Assembly (NCBI GenBank): GCA_942491535.1
Contig: CALOBV010000024.1
Coordinates: 186,001 to 250,000 of the forward strand
Length of the DNA stretch: 64,000 nucleotides
Origin: JAUVKT01 sp942491535
Lineage (GTDB): Bacteria; Bacteroidota; Bacteroidia; Bacteroidales; VadinHA17
Direction: 5' to 3'
Shown here: positions 7,731 through 16,941 of the stretch, piece after piece
Position numbering within the stretch: the first letter of the stretch is position 1
Layout: every line of letters starts with the position of its first letter
Program-made: the position numbers and the translations under genes
The notes under the pieces: model-generated
What the model was told of the DNA's origin: nothing
Seen by the model: only the letters and a program-made list of their open reading frames with translations
The model's database searches: none

Positions 7731-10238
7731 ATGAGAAATCTAAAATTACTTATTGCGGCACTTGCTTTTTCAGCTATTTCATTGCCCCAATTTGCGCAAC
7801 AAAATGTTGTAGTTAAAGACACTATCGCAGACAAGAATATATCTGCATTTAAGCAGGACCTTCCGACCTTTAGTGTCACCGATTCTGATGCAGAGAACGG
7901 ACTGGAGTCACAAACTATTAACGGACTCCTGAGCTCTTCGTCAGATATTTTTGTTTCAACTGCTGCCTATACATTCGGGCCGGCCAGATTCAGAATAAAG
8001 GGATACGACCAGAAATATTCTACTGTTATGATCAATGGTTTTATTGTTAACGACGTTGAATCAGGCGGGCCATACTGGTCGAACTGGGGAGGTCTTAACG
8101 ATGTTATGAGAAACAATGTTGTTACGACTAACTCCGCCCCTGAAGGCACAATATTTGAACCCATAGGCGGCATTACCAGGGTAATAACAAACGCCTCTGA
8201 ATACAGAAAAGGAGTTAAAGCTGTATACTCTCTTTCCAACCGTACATATAGAAACAGGTTTATGCTTACCTATTCTACCGGCTTGCTGGAAAATAACTGG
8301 GCTTTCACAGGATCTGTGTCGCGCAGATGGAGTCAGGAGGGTTTTGTTGAGGGTACTTTTTATGATGCAAACAGTTTTTTCTTTGCAGCAGAAAAAATTA
8401 TAAATAACAGGCACACCCTGAATTTCACAGCCCTGGATGCAATGTATAAGAGAGGAGTTGGAGGGGGTTCTGTTCAGGAAGCTTACGATCTTACAGGCTC
8501 AAACTATTATAATCCCTACTGGGGATTCCAGGATGGGGGAAAAAGGAACTCCCGCGTCAGGTCATCGAATAAACCACTTGTTACAATTAAACACACATGG
8601 AAGGCTGGCGAAAATACCACCATTAAGACAAGCGCCGGATCATGGTTTGGCAGGGGAGGATATACCGCCCTTAACTGGTATGATGCGCCCGACCCAAGAC
8701 CTGATTACTGGAGAAACCTTCCCAGCTACTATACCAGTGAAGAAGATCAGCAAAGGATTACCACAGCTTGGTCTGACCCCTCTGTTAGCCAGCTAAACTG
8801 GGACCACTTCTATGCTACAAACCGAAAGAACCTGTTTACAATGGAAGAAGTTGATGGGGTAGCCGGCAAGACCTATACCGGTTACAGATCCAAGTATATA
8901 ATTGAAGACAGGCGCAATGATATATCACAATTTCAGCTCAACACCAATATAAGGCATGAGGCTGGTAATCTTACTCTTAGTGGCGGTATATCAGCAGATA
9001 TTTACCAGGGACATAACTTTAATGTTATTGAAGACCTGCTTGGCGGCGAATACTGGGTTGATATCGACCAGTTTGCAGAGAGAGATTATCCGGATGATCC
9101 TAATGCCATACAAAACGATTTAAATAATCCCAACAGGATAGTAAAAGAAGGCGACACTTACAGCCATGACTATACTGCCCACGAAAACAAATTCAGCGGA
9201 TGGGGCCTTGCGGAATATGAGGTTAACAAGTTCTACGGATACCTCGGAACAAGCCTCTCATCAACAAGTATATGGAGAGAGGGACATACCATGAAAGGTC
9301 TTTTCCCGGATAATTCATACGGTGACTCTGAGCATCTTAACTTCACAACATTTGGGATTAAGGCAGGTACCGAACTCAGGTTAAGCGGAAGGCATATTGT
9401 GCAATTCAATTTTATCCACCAGACACTTCCACCAACATTCAGAAATTCATTTGTTTCACCCAGGACCAGGAATACTGCAACACCCAATCTGACTGCAGAA
9501 AAGATATTGAGTGCCGATGCATCATATATATCAAGACTGCCCTGGGTAACGGGTAGATTAACGGCCTACTATACTAAGTTCAGCGACCAGACTGAACTGT
9601 CCAGTTTCTATCATGACGAACTCAGAACCTTTGTGAATTATTCAGTAACCGGGATTGATAAAGAACATTATGGTATTGAGTACGGAGCAGAGTTTAAGCT
9701 TACATCTACATTAACACTGAATACAGTTGCAGCAATCGGTCAGTACCTCTGGGTTAGTAATCCAGACATACTGATCACACAGGATAACAATAGCGAAATA
9801 CTCAGCAATGATGAAGTATGGGTTCAGTATTTCAGGGAAAACGGAACACCTCAGACAGCACTTGCGGCAGGTATCGAATACAGCTCCCCTAACTATTGGT
9901 GGGCCGGAATTACCGGAAGTTTCTATGATCATATTTATATAGACTTTAATCCTGTTTCGCGTACAAAGGATGAAAATGGATATTATCCGAACTGGACTAC
10001 AATGCAGAAACAGAATTCTGCATTTCTGATTGACGCTTTTATAGGTAAGTCATGGGCAGTAGACGATATGTATATTACCCTGAGTGCTAACCTGAGCAAT
10101 ATTACCAATACAACAGACTTTGTTACCGGCGGATTTGAACAATACAGGTTCGATCCTTCTAATCCGGAAAGATTTCAACCTAAATACTATTACTATTACG
10201 GGTTTAATTATTTTATAAATTTCAGTATCAGGATGTAA
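7731..10238 (+). CDS. TonB-dependent outer-membrane receptor of the nuclease locus
   Basis: 835 residues with a signal peptide (about 1-22, LPQFAQ), then a plug region (about 45-160: FRIKGYDQKYSTVMINGF, NDVMRNNVV) and a long beta-barrel ending in an aromatic strand (NYFINFSIRM). The CarboxypepD_reg domain that usually precedes the plug in Bacteroidota receptors is missing; the signal peptide leads almost straight into the plug. No SusD partner is nearby. Two DUF5689 lipoproteins follow within 12 bp of each other and may fill the surface-binding role. Import of a product released by the surrounding nucleases is an inference from context. Confidence 0.85.
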   Translation: MRNLKLLIAALAFSAISLPQFAQQNVVVKDTIADKNISAFKQDLPTFSVTDSDAENGLESQTINGLLSSSSDIFVSTAAYTFGPARFRIKGYDQKYSTVMINGFIVNDVESGGPYWSNWGGLNDVMRNNVVTTNSAPEGTIFEPIGGITRVITNASEYRKGVKAVYSLSNRTYRNRFMLTYSTGLLENNWAFTGSVSRRWSQEGFVEGTFYDANSFFFAAEKIINNRHTLNFTALDAMYKRGVGGGSVQEAYDLTGSNYYNPYWGFQDGGKRNSRVRSSNKPLVTIKHTWKAGENTTIKTSAGSWFGRGGYTALNWYDAPDPRPDYWRNLPSYYTSEEDQQRITTAWSDPSVSQLNWDHFYATNRKNLFTMEEVDGVAGKTYTGYRSKYIIEDRRNDISQFQLNTNIRHEAGNLTLSGGISADIYQGHNFNVIEDLLGGEYWVDIDQFAERDYPDDPNAIQNDLNNPNRIVKEGDTYSHDYTAHENKFSGWGLAEYEVNKFYGYLGTSLSSTSIWREGHTMKGLFPDNSYGDSEHLNFTTFGIKAGTELRLSGRHIVQFNFIHQTLPPTFRNSFVSPRTRNTATPNLTAEKILSADASYISRLPWVTGRLTAYYTKFSDQTELSSFYHDELRTFVNYSVTGIDKEHYGIEYGAEFKLTSTLTLNTVAAIGQYLWVSNPDILITQDNNSEILSNDEVWVQYFRENGTPQTALAAGIEYSSPNYWWAGITGSFYDHIYIDFNPVSRTKDENGYYPNWTTMQKQNSAFLIDAFIGKSWAVDDMYITLSANLSNITNTTDFVTGGFEQYRFDPSNPERFQPKYYYYYGFNYFINFSIRM

Positions 10239-10250
10239 GTTAAACCCACA

Positions 10251-11621
10251 ATGAATAATACTATGAAAATATCATATAAAATAACACTGCCTCTTTTTGC
10301 TCTTATTATAGCAGCTGTAGCATGTGTAGAGAAATTCGATACCCCGCCGGAGAATGTTCCCTTCGAGACCGGGACAATAATTAGCATCAGCCAGTTAAAA
10401 GCACTTTATGATGATGAGCTGCAAAAAGACTGGTTCGACCGCACGCCGGTTGAAATTACCGGCGACCTGGCTATAACAGGCATCGTTACCGGTAGTGATA
10501 AGAAAGACGGCAACCTTTATAAAGAAGGATATATTGAAGATGCATCGTCAGGCATACTGCTTAAATTTGAATCAACAGGCGGATTCTACCTGGGCGATTC
10601 AGTAATTATTAATGTGAATGGTCTTTACCTTGGAGACTATGGAGACTTTGTACAGATGGGCGGAGTACCCTATACAGATGCAAGCGGAAGCCTCAGGGTC
10701 TCAGGATTCAATAAAGACAAACAGATGATTACAGTATCTGTTGGCAACCCGTCACACCCGACACTTACCACGATAAGCGAGATAGAGTCGGGAGATTTCC
10801 TGGGTAAGCTTGTTAAACTGAATGAGGTTCAGTTTTCAGGGTCTGAGGTAGGAAAAACATATGCCGACCCATTATCAGATCCTCCACAATCAATGAATCG
10901 CTACCTTGAAGACTGCAGCTCTGACAATATTATTGTAAGAAGCAGTGGCTATTCAACCTTTGCCGGCGATCCCCTGCCGGAAGGCAATGGCACCATAACA
11001 GGAATTGTAACAAAATTTAATTCCGATCTGCAGATAATAATCAGGGATATAAGCGAAGTAGATATGACAGGTGAACGCTGTGCCCAGGCTCTTGGAACGC
11101 TTGGCAGTCCGGTTGAAACCCTGAGTGAAGATTTTGAGGGCTTCGCAGATTATGATAATATTGAAGTAGACGGCTGGCAGAGTATGATAGTAAAAGGAGG
11201 AAGATACTGGATAGCACAGGAGTTCGATAATAATCTATATATGCAGGCCTCAGGTTATAATTCCGGGGTTGACGAAATGGAGACCTGGGTTATTAGCCAA
11301 CCCATAACTATTACTGCTCAGAAGGTTCTAACCTTCAGGTCGGCAATGGCTTACTGGGAGCATGACCCCGGCAATGATCCATTTGAGCTCCTCTTTTCTA
11401 CCGATTATAACGGAACAAATATGACATCTGCTACATGGACACCACTTTCTGCAGTATTGGCCGATGACAATAACAGTAACTATGAATGGGTTGCCTCGGG
11501 TAATATTAATCTTCCAATACAGTCAGGGGCATCCGGTGTAATTGCCTTTAAATATTCCGGAAGTAATTCAGAGAGTACAAGTTTTATTATTGATGATGTT
11601 GTTGTTAGTGCAGCTAAATAA
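10251..11621 (+). CDS. DUF5689 lipoprotein with choice-of-anchor J domain (copy 1)
   Basis: 456 residues. A signal sequence ends in a lipobox (IIAAVAC), so it is lipid-anchored. About 40-275 matches the DUF5689 pattern, with OB-like repeats: ISISQLKALYDDE, GIVTGSDKKDGNLYK, YIEDASSGILLKF, GLYLGDYGDFVQMGG, ending EVDMTGERC. About 290-456 is a jelly-roll (choice-of-anchor J/MAM-like) domain: EDFEGF, YWIAQEFDNNLYMQASGY, ending in FIIDDVVVSA. It starts 12 bp after the TonB receptor and 12 bp before its paralogue, so it is co-transcribed. DUF5689 has no proven activity. A surface ligand-binding role is inferred. Confidence 0.85.
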   Translation: MNNTMKISYKITLPLFALIIAAVACVEKFDTPPENVPFETGTIISISQLKALYDDELQKDWFDRTPVEITGDLAITGIVTGSDKKDGNLYKEGYIEDASSGILLKFESTGGFYLGDSVIINVNGLYLGDYGDFVQMGGVPYTDASGSLRVSGFNKDKQMITVSVGNPSHPTLTTISEIESGDFLGKLVKLNEVQFSGSEVGKTYADPLSDPPQSMNRYLEDCSSDNIIVRSSGYSTFAGDPLPEGNGTITGIVTKFNSDLQIIIRDISEVDMTGERCAQALGTLGSPVETLSEDFEGFADYDNIEVDGWQSMIVKGGRYWIAQEFDNNLYMQASGYNSGVDEMETWVISQPITITAQKVLTFRSAMAYWEHDPGNDPFELLFSTDYNGTNMTSATWTPLSAVLADDNNSNYEWVASGNINLPIQSGASGVIAFKYSGSNSESTSFIIDDVVVSAAK

Positions 11622-11633
11622 ACATAATTGAAA

Positions 11634-12881
11634 ATGATTAAATCTATCAAAAAAACAATAGGCCTTCTGGCAATCGTAAGCATACTTACTCTTAGCGCAT
11701 GCGACAGGGAACCGGTTGCTCCGCCACAGCCAAGTATTGAACAGATAACAATTGCAGACCTCAAGGCAATGCACCAGGGAAATACATTGGTAATTGATTC
11801 GGCTGTCTTTATCCAGGGAATAGTTACCCTTACTCCAGAAAAAAATAACATACCCGACTTTGTTGGATATATCCAGGACGAAACAGCCGGTATAACCCTT
11901 ACTATTGATGGTAATAATAACCTTGCAGAAGGTTCGGAGATAAAGATCCTCTGCGACGGAATTGAACTGTCTGATTATAACGGCCTTCTTCAGTTTGGTA
12001 ATATTGACCTGGCAACACAATCTGAATTAATAAATATCACCGCAGACCCCATTACACCTGTTAGCGCAACTATACAGGATATTCTTGATGGTGAACATAT
12101 TGCTGAGCTGGTTTCTATCAGCGGAGTAGAATTCGCTGATAAAGGAAGCTTCTCAGGGAGCCATACCCTCACAAACTGCTCGGAGGAAATAGATGTCTAC
12201 ACAAGATCCGATGCAACTTTTTCAGGAGATGCTATGCCCGAAGGAAATGGAACTTTCGTTGGTGTTGCATCTGTTTATAATAGCGCACAACTAATCTTGA
12301 GAGATCCTATCGACCTGGATATGACAGGCACAAGATGTGAGCCCTTCTTTGAGGGAATATTTAGTGAAACTTTTGAAAGTCTCTCATATGATGATCCGGT
12401 AACTGATATCACAGGATGGACCAACCCCATGGAAACAGGCGACCGTGTCTGGCTTGCCAGAACATTCGACGGGAATGCATATGTTCAGGCTACTGCCTAT
12501 AATTCAAATCTGCCAAGTATGATCTCATGGATGCTAACTCCATCTATTGACCTGTCTGGCGCTACATCACCGATTCTTACCTTCGATACAAACACAGGAT
12601 ATAATAATGGGGCGACTTTAACGGTAAAGGTATCATCAGACTATGACGGATCGGGATCTCCCTGGAATTTTACATGGACAGATCTAAATCCTGTACTCGC
12701 AAACGGACCGGATAATGGATACGGAGACTGGGTAGCATCAGGTGATATTGATCTCTCAGCCTACAACTCAAGTATTTATATTGCCTTTGTATATAGCGGA
12801 GAGGATCTGGCAGGCGATGATAATGATAAAACAACAACCTGGCAGGTTGACAATATAATAATAGACGAAAGCGGTAAATGA
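11634..12881 (+). CDS. DUF5689 lipoprotein with choice-of-anchor J domain (copy 2)
   Basis: 415 residues from the ATG at 11634 (a TTG two codons earlier is the alternative). Lipobox LTLSAC. Same order as its upstream neighbour: DUF5689 region about 35-230 (ITIADLKAMHQGN, GIVTLTPEKNN, YIQDETAGITLTIDG, DLDMTGTRC), then a jelly-roll domain about 240-415 (ETFESL, WLARTFDGNAYVQATAY, WQVDNIIID). The two genes clearly arose by duplication but have diverged widely. Its stop codon overlaps the start of the endonuclease I gene (ATGA at 12878), so the two are translationally coupled. This ties the binding protein to a nuclease. Confidence 0.85.
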   Translation: MIKSIKKTIGLLAIVSILTLSACDREPVAPPQPSIEQITIADLKAMHQGNTLVIDSAVFIQGIVTLTPEKNNIPDFVGYIQDETAGITLTIDGNNNLAEGSEIKILCDGIELSDYNGLLQFGNIDLATQSELINITADPITPVSATIQDILDGEHIAELVSISGVEFADKGSFSGSHTLTNCSEEIDVYTRSDATFSGDAMPEGNGTFVGVASVYNSAQLILRDPIDLDMTGTRCEPFFEGIFSETFESLSYDDPVTDITGWTNPMETGDRVWLARTFDGNAYVQATAYNSNLPSMISWMLTPSIDLSGATSPILTFDTNTGYNNGATLTVKVSSDYDGSGSPWNFTWTDLNPVLANGPDNGYGDWVASGDIDLSAYNSSIYIAFVYSGEDLAGDDNDKTTTWQVDNIIIDESGK

Positions 12882-13951
12882 GAATTGTAAGGTTTATTTC
12901 AACCTTATGCCTGTCCTTTTTTATAACAGGATCCCTCTGGGCGCAGATCCCGGCAGGGTATTATAGTTCCTCTACCGCATTAAACGGATCGGCTCTTCAG
13001 CAAGCCCTGCATGATATTATCGATAATCATTCTCAACTATCATATACACCTGGTCTCTGGGACGCCGTAAAGTTAACAGATGCCAGGGGCGACGGGACAG
13101 TCTGGGATATGTACTCCGACAATCCGGAGGGAATGAATCCTTACAATTACACCTTTGTTACCGACCAGTGTGGAAACTATGATTCTGAGGCTGACTGCTA
13201 TAATCGTGAACACTCATTCCCCAAGAGCTGGTTTAACGACGCCTCACCCATGTATACCGATCTGAATCATATATTCCCAACTGATGGCTACGTTAACAAC
13301 AGGAGGGGAAACTATGCCTTTGGTGAGACAGGCAGTCCGTCGTGGACATCCCAGAACGGCAGTAAAGTCGGTCCATCTTCTGTTACAGGGTTTTCGGGAA
13401 CAGTTTTTGAACCCATCGACGAATATAAGGGCGACTTTGCAAGAGCACATTTATATATGGCTGTAAGGTATTACCAGGAAGATTCTTCATGGCCGGGCAG
13501 CGATATGACTGATGGAGCCCAGCCAAAAGAATGGGCACTTGATATGCTTCTGCAATGGCATGATAATGACCCCGTTAGCCAGAAAGAAATAGATCGTAAC
13601 GACGAGGTATATGGACTCCAGGGTAACCGAAATCCATTTATCGATGATCCTTCATTTGCAGAAAAGATATGGAGCACTACCGGAATAACTGATAAAAAGA
13701 TTGAAACAGGTGAGCATCTGAAAATTTACCCTAACCCGGTGGGAGAAGAGCTCCGATTCACAATAAAAAACAATATCGGTTCAGATCTAAGCGTTCAGAT
13801 TTACTCAGTAACAGGATCATTAATAAGATCTCTTTCGATAAAATCCTCATCCGAAAACCGTATAAATATCCAATCCCTCGAAAAAGGATCATACCTGTTA
13901 ATAGTCAGAACCGGAGATAATATCTACAGAAATCGTTTTATTAAACTATAA
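12878..13951 (+). CDS. secreted endonuclease I with T9SS sorting domain
   Basis: 357 residues: signal peptide about 1-22 (SLWAQ), an endonuclease I (EndA/NucM type) domain about 25-265, and a type IX secretion C-terminal domain about 283-357 (LKIYPNPVGEELRF, SLEKGSYLLIVRTG). The nuclease carries the His-Me finger block: CYNREHSFPKSWF (catalytic His in REHSFPKSW), DLNHIFPTDGYVNN and RRGNYAFGE, all intact. The family cuts DNA, and often RNA, outside the cell with Mg2+. The sorting domain predicts export to the cell surface or medium, so it should be the extracellular first step of the locus. It is the last gene of the receptor/DUF5689 operon. Confidence 0.9.
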   Translation: MRIVRFISTLCLSFFITGSLWAQIPAGYYSSSTALNGSALQQALHDIIDNHSQLSYTPGLWDAVKLTDARGDGTVWDMYSDNPEGMNPYNYTFVTDQCGNYDSEADCYNREHSFPKSWFNDASPMYTDLNHIFPTDGYVNNRRGNYAFGETGSPSWTSQNGSKVGPSSVTGFSGTVFEPIDEYKGDFARAHLYMAVRYYQEDSSWPGSDMTDGAQPKEWALDMLLQWHDNDPVSQKEIDRNDEVYGLQGNRNPFIDDPSFAEKIWSTTGITDKKIETGEHLKIYPNPVGEELRFTIKNNIGSDLSVQIYSVTGSLIRSLSIKSSSENRINIQSLEKGSYLLIVRTGDNIYRNRFIKL

Positions 13952-13961
13952 ACCACTGCCG

Positions 13962-14096
13962 GCAAGCGCTTGCTGGTTGCCTTTTTCCTTTTTACTTTTT
14001 CCTTTTTCCTTTTCCCCGGTCTCCGGTTTCCGGTTTCCTGTTTCCCCTTTTTCAACTTTTTCAACCTATTCAACCCTTTCAACTTTTTCAACCTTC
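13962..14096. repeat. composite repeat: palindrome, 7-bp array, 9-bp array
   Basis: 13962-13973 is the perfect palindrome GCAAGCGCTTGC. 13982-14047 holds nine and a half exact heptamers: TTTTTCC, TTTTTAC, TTTTTCC, TTTTTCC, TTTTCCC, CGGTCTC, CGGTTTC, CGGTTTC, CTGTTTC, CCC. 14049-14096 switches to 9-bp units (TTTTCAACT, TTTTCAACC, TATTCAACC, CTTTCAACT, TTTTCAACC). The whole block is non-coding and fills most of the gap between the nuclease operon and the respiratory operon. Confidence 0.75.
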
Positions 14097-14194
14097 CCCA
14101 TCCTTCATATCAACATATCTATAGTGATATATATGATCTTTTTTTAAACCATTTTTTTTCTTATTTTATGGCTCATAACCAAAAACTTATTTCA

Positions 14195-14557
14195 ATGAAA
14201 ATTCTAGGCTTTTTATCAATTATCCTTTTACTGGCAATTTCTTGCCAGAATAATGAATCCAAAACAGCTAATACTGACGAAAATGTAGCCACTGAGCTTG
14301 AAGCTCCGGTAGATTATGTAATGTATAATGTCGGTATTGAAGGTATGACATGTACAGGATGTGAAGAAACTATTGAGGCAGGAGTTACAAAAGTTGAAGG
14401 AGTGGGATCTGTTGAAGCAAACCATGTCGAAGGATATGCAATGCTTAAATTTGACAAAAGCAAGATTGACACACTGCAGGTAAAAAATGTTATTGAAGCT
14501 GCCGGATATAAGGTTCTGTCATTCAATGTAGTTCCAGATTCTACAATAACTGAGTAA
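14195..14557 (+). CDS. heavy-metal-associated (HMA) domain lipoprotein
   Basis: 120 residues from the ATG at 14195, which places a short signal and lipobox (LLLAISC) at the N-terminus. An in-frame ATG at 14168 is possible but would add nine polar residues. About 45-112 is an HMA/CopZ-like ferredoxin-fold domain: GIEGMTCTGCEETIEAGV with the CxxC metal site, and NVIEAAGYKV at the end. Most HMA proteins are cytoplasmic chaperones or ATPase domains, so a lipid-anchored form acts outside the inner membrane. It leads the respiratory operon, 25 bp before the Fe-S gene. A role in copper delivery to SCO or the CuA site is inferred. Confidence 0.85.
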   Translation: MKILGFLSIILLLAISCQNNESKTANTDENVATELEAPVDYVMYNVGIEGMTCTGCEETIEAGVTKVEGVGSVEANHVEGYAMLKFDKSKIDTLQVKNVIEAAGYKVLSFNVVPDSTITE

Positions 14558-14582
14558 ATTTAGAGAAGACACCTGAGCCTAC

Positions 14583-15563
14583 ATGGAAGAAGAAAAAAAT
14601 AATAAGTCAAAGCAGCCAGAGGAAGAGAATAATCCGGGGAAAAATTCCAGGCGTGATTTTATGAAGTCGATTGGCCTTGTTGGTGCAGCAGCGGTAACAG
14701 GAGGAGCGGCTATTTATTCAGGCTACAAATACGAAAAGTCTAAAGGGCCGAAGGATACTGTAAGGGTGCTTACAGAAGATAACCGCCTGGTTGAGATCCC
14801 GATAGACCAGATTGAGGAAGTAACCTCATCGCTGAAAGTGATGCAGACAAGAGGCCGGGAAGGAATCCCGGGCCGAAGATGGGTGATGGTTATCGATCTT
14901 GCAAAGTGTCGTAATGCAAGACAGTGTGTTAATGCATGCCAGTCGGCACACGGACTACGACCATACGAGTATCATATCAATACCCTTGCGATGCAGGAGA
15001 ATGAGATATCGGCTCCCTACTTTATGCCCAAACCATGTCAGCATTGCGATAATCCTCCCTGTGTATCTGTTTGCCCTGTCGATGCCACGTTCAAGCGACA
15101 GGACGGAATAGTTTTAATAGATAACGAGAGATGCATAGGATGCCGTTTCTGTATTGCTGCCTGCCCCTATTCAGCCAGGATGTTTCACTGGGAAGAACCT
15201 AAAGAGATTGATCTCGATAAAGATGCCGTTTATGATGTTGAACTGAATATTCCTCAAAGTAAGGGTACCGTTACAAAATGCCTTTTCAGTGCCGACAGGC
15301 TCAGGGAGGGTAAATTGCCCTACTGCGTGTCTGCCTGCCCTAACGGAGTCTTTTATTTCGGTGATGAAAACGAAGATGCTGTTACAAATGGTACCACCAA
15401 AGAAACAGTCCGCCTGAGTCAGCTCCTGAAGGATAATGCTGGATACCGTCTTATGCCTGAGCTGGGTACTCAACCGAGGGTCTACTACCTGCCTCCAAAA
15501 AATCGTCTCTTCGATTTTCCCGATGATCAAGGTGAGGATAATAGCGAAAATATACATGTTTAA
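14583..15563 (+). CDS. Tat-exported multi-cluster ferredoxin-type subunit (DmsB/ActB-C-terminal-like)
   Basis: 326 residues with a twin-arginine signal (NSRRDFMKSIG, Arg23-Arg24). The cluster cysteines fall in four groups: C109-x5-C115-x3-C119, C152-C155-C160-C164, C184-C187-C190-C194, and C233-x14-C248-x3-C252. DmsB-type proteins have 16; here the first group lacks one Cys and the last has Ser236 where the second Cys is expected (TKCLFSADR). Fourteen cysteines fit fewer or altered clusters, such as a [3Fe-4S] centre of the kind known in ActB of alternative complex III. It precedes an NrfD partner by 16 bp. Role: electron transfer on the periplasmic side of a quinol-linked complex. Confidence 0.85.
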   Translation: MEEEKNNKSKQPEEENNPGKNSRRDFMKSIGLVGAAAVTGGAAIYSGYKYEKSKGPKDTVRVLTEDNRLVEIPIDQIEEVTSSLKVMQTRGREGIPGRRWVMVIDLAKCRNARQCVNACQSAHGLRPYEYHINTLAMQENEISAPYFMPKPCQHCDNPPCVSVCPVDATFKRQDGIVLIDNERCIGCRFCIAACPYSARMFHWEEPKEIDLDKDAVYDVELNIPQSKGTVTKCLFSADRLREGKLPYCVSACPNGVFYFGDENEDAVTNGTTKETVRLSQLLKDNAGYRLMPELGTQPRVYYLPPKNRLFDFPDDQGEDNSENIHV

Positions 15564-15579
15564 TTATTGAAATCATCAT

Positions 15580-16926
15580 ATGTCAGATTCAGATAAGAAA
15601 TTCCTGGCCCGGCCCGAAATAATTGATAAGGTATCTTCCGACCTTTTAAGGCCGGTAAGACTTAACAGGAACTTCATGCTATGGATGATGTTCCTTACCA
15701 TATCCCTTATTCTGTGCCTCTATGCCTACACCATTCAGCTCAGAAAGGGACTTATAGTAACCGGGATGCGTGATTATATCAGCTGGGGCATGTATATTTC
15801 CAACTTTGTGTTTTTTGTCGCCACCAGCCTTGTAGGAATGCTTATTAGTGCGGTACTGGGACTTATAGGCTATTCATGGATTAAGCCAATTGCACGAATT
15901 GCAGAGATTATAGCAGTTGCTTTTGCGGCCATAGCAGGTCTTGTTATTATCTCCGATATGGGTCGCCCGGAAAGACTGGCATATTTATTTTTACATGGCC
16001 GGATTCAGTCGCCCATTTTATGGGATGTAACCGTAGTAACAACCTACTTTGTACTAAGTCTTCTTCTTTATTTCCTTCCGCTAATCCCCGACCTGGACAT
16101 AGCACGTAATCGAATGAGCGGAGCACCGGTATGGCTCCAAAAGGTATATAAGATTCTTTCCTTAAGATGGGTTCATAAGAATAGTCAATATAAAATCATC
16201 TTTAAATCTATTCGGATACTGCTTATCCTGATTATCCCCACTGCCTTTGCCATTCATACTGTTACATCGTGGCTTTTCGCAGTTACAACACGCTCAGGAT
16301 GGGACAGTACTATTTTCGGTCCCTACTTCCTTACCGGTGCCTTTGTTGCCGGAAGTGCCGCAGTTATTATAGCAATGTTCTTTTTCAGAACTAATTACAG
16401 GCTTAAGGACTACCTTACGGATATGCACTTTGATAAGATGTCAAAGCTGCTCGTGCTGGTTGCCATTGTATATCTCTATTTTAACATTAACGAATTCCTG
16501 GTTCCCGCCTATAAACTCAAGAAGTTTGACGCCATACATGTTCATGCATTATTCAGCGGTCATCATGCCTTGCTTTTCTGGGGAACCCAACTTATGGGCC
16601 TGATAATACCAACTATCTTATTATTGATGAAGCCCATGCGAAAACCACTGCCTGCTACCATTATTTCTGTTTTTGTACTTATTGGCAGCTGGCTAAAGAG
16701 ATATATTATTGTTGTACCAACACAGGAACATCCTTTCCTTCCGATACAACACGTACCAGGTGAATGGATGGTATATAAACCAACTCTTATAGAGACAGCC
16801 ATAACAATGGGATCTATAATTCTGGTGCTTATCATTATTACTGTCCTGTCAAAAATCTTTCCTGTAATACCTATCTGGGAAGTGGCAGAGGAAAGAGAGA
16901 AAGAACAAAGAGATAAAGAGAGATAA
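15580..16926 (+). CDS. NrfD/PsrC/ActC-like polytopic membrane subunit
   Basis: 448 residues with about ten hydrophobic helices between 30 and 430, of the NrfD family that binds quinol at the periplasmic face: GMRDYISWGMYISNFVFFV, IISDMGRPERLAYL and HTVTSWLFAVTTRSGWDS are recognisable. Length and helix number are close to ActC/ActF and QrcD rather than to the shorter E. coli NrfD. It is sandwiched between the Fe-S subunit and a membrane-bound cytochrome c, in the same operon as cytochrome oxidase. Quinol oxidation feeding cytochrome c is the best-supported role; no molybdopterin catalytic subunit is present to make it a polysulfide or DMSO reductase. Confidence 0.85.
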   Translation: MSDSDKKFLARPEIIDKVSSDLLRPVRLNRNFMLWMMFLTISLILCLYAYTIQLRKGLIVTGMRDYISWGMYISNFVFFVATSLVGMLISAVLGLIGYSWIKPIARIAEIIAVAFAAIAGLVIISDMGRPERLAYLFLHGRIQSPILWDVTVVTTYFVLSLLLYFLPLIPDLDIARNRMSGAPVWLQKVYKILSLRWVHKNSQYKIIFKSIRILLILIIPTAFAIHTVTSWLFAVTTRSGWDSTIFGPYFLTGAFVAGSAAVIIAMFFFRTNYRLKDYLTDMHFDKMSKLLVLVAIVYLYFNINEFLVPAYKLKKFDAIHVHALFSGHHALLFWGTQLMGLIIPTILLLMKPMRKPLPATIISVFVLIGSWLKRYIIVVPTQEHPFLPIQHVPGEWMVYKPTLIETAITMGSIILVLIIITVLSKIFPVIPIWEVAEEREKEQRDKER

Positions 16927-16941
16927 TTCAAAAACCAGGCA

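Noticed and set aside
13970..14194. N-terminal extension of the HMA lipoprotein
   Set aside because: It translates the 7-bp and 9-bp repeat arrays; the lipoprotein signal begins at 14195.
14583..16926. Polysulfide or DMSO reductase
   Set aside because: No molybdopterin catalytic subunit is encoded; the genes are embedded in a cytochrome oxidase operon.
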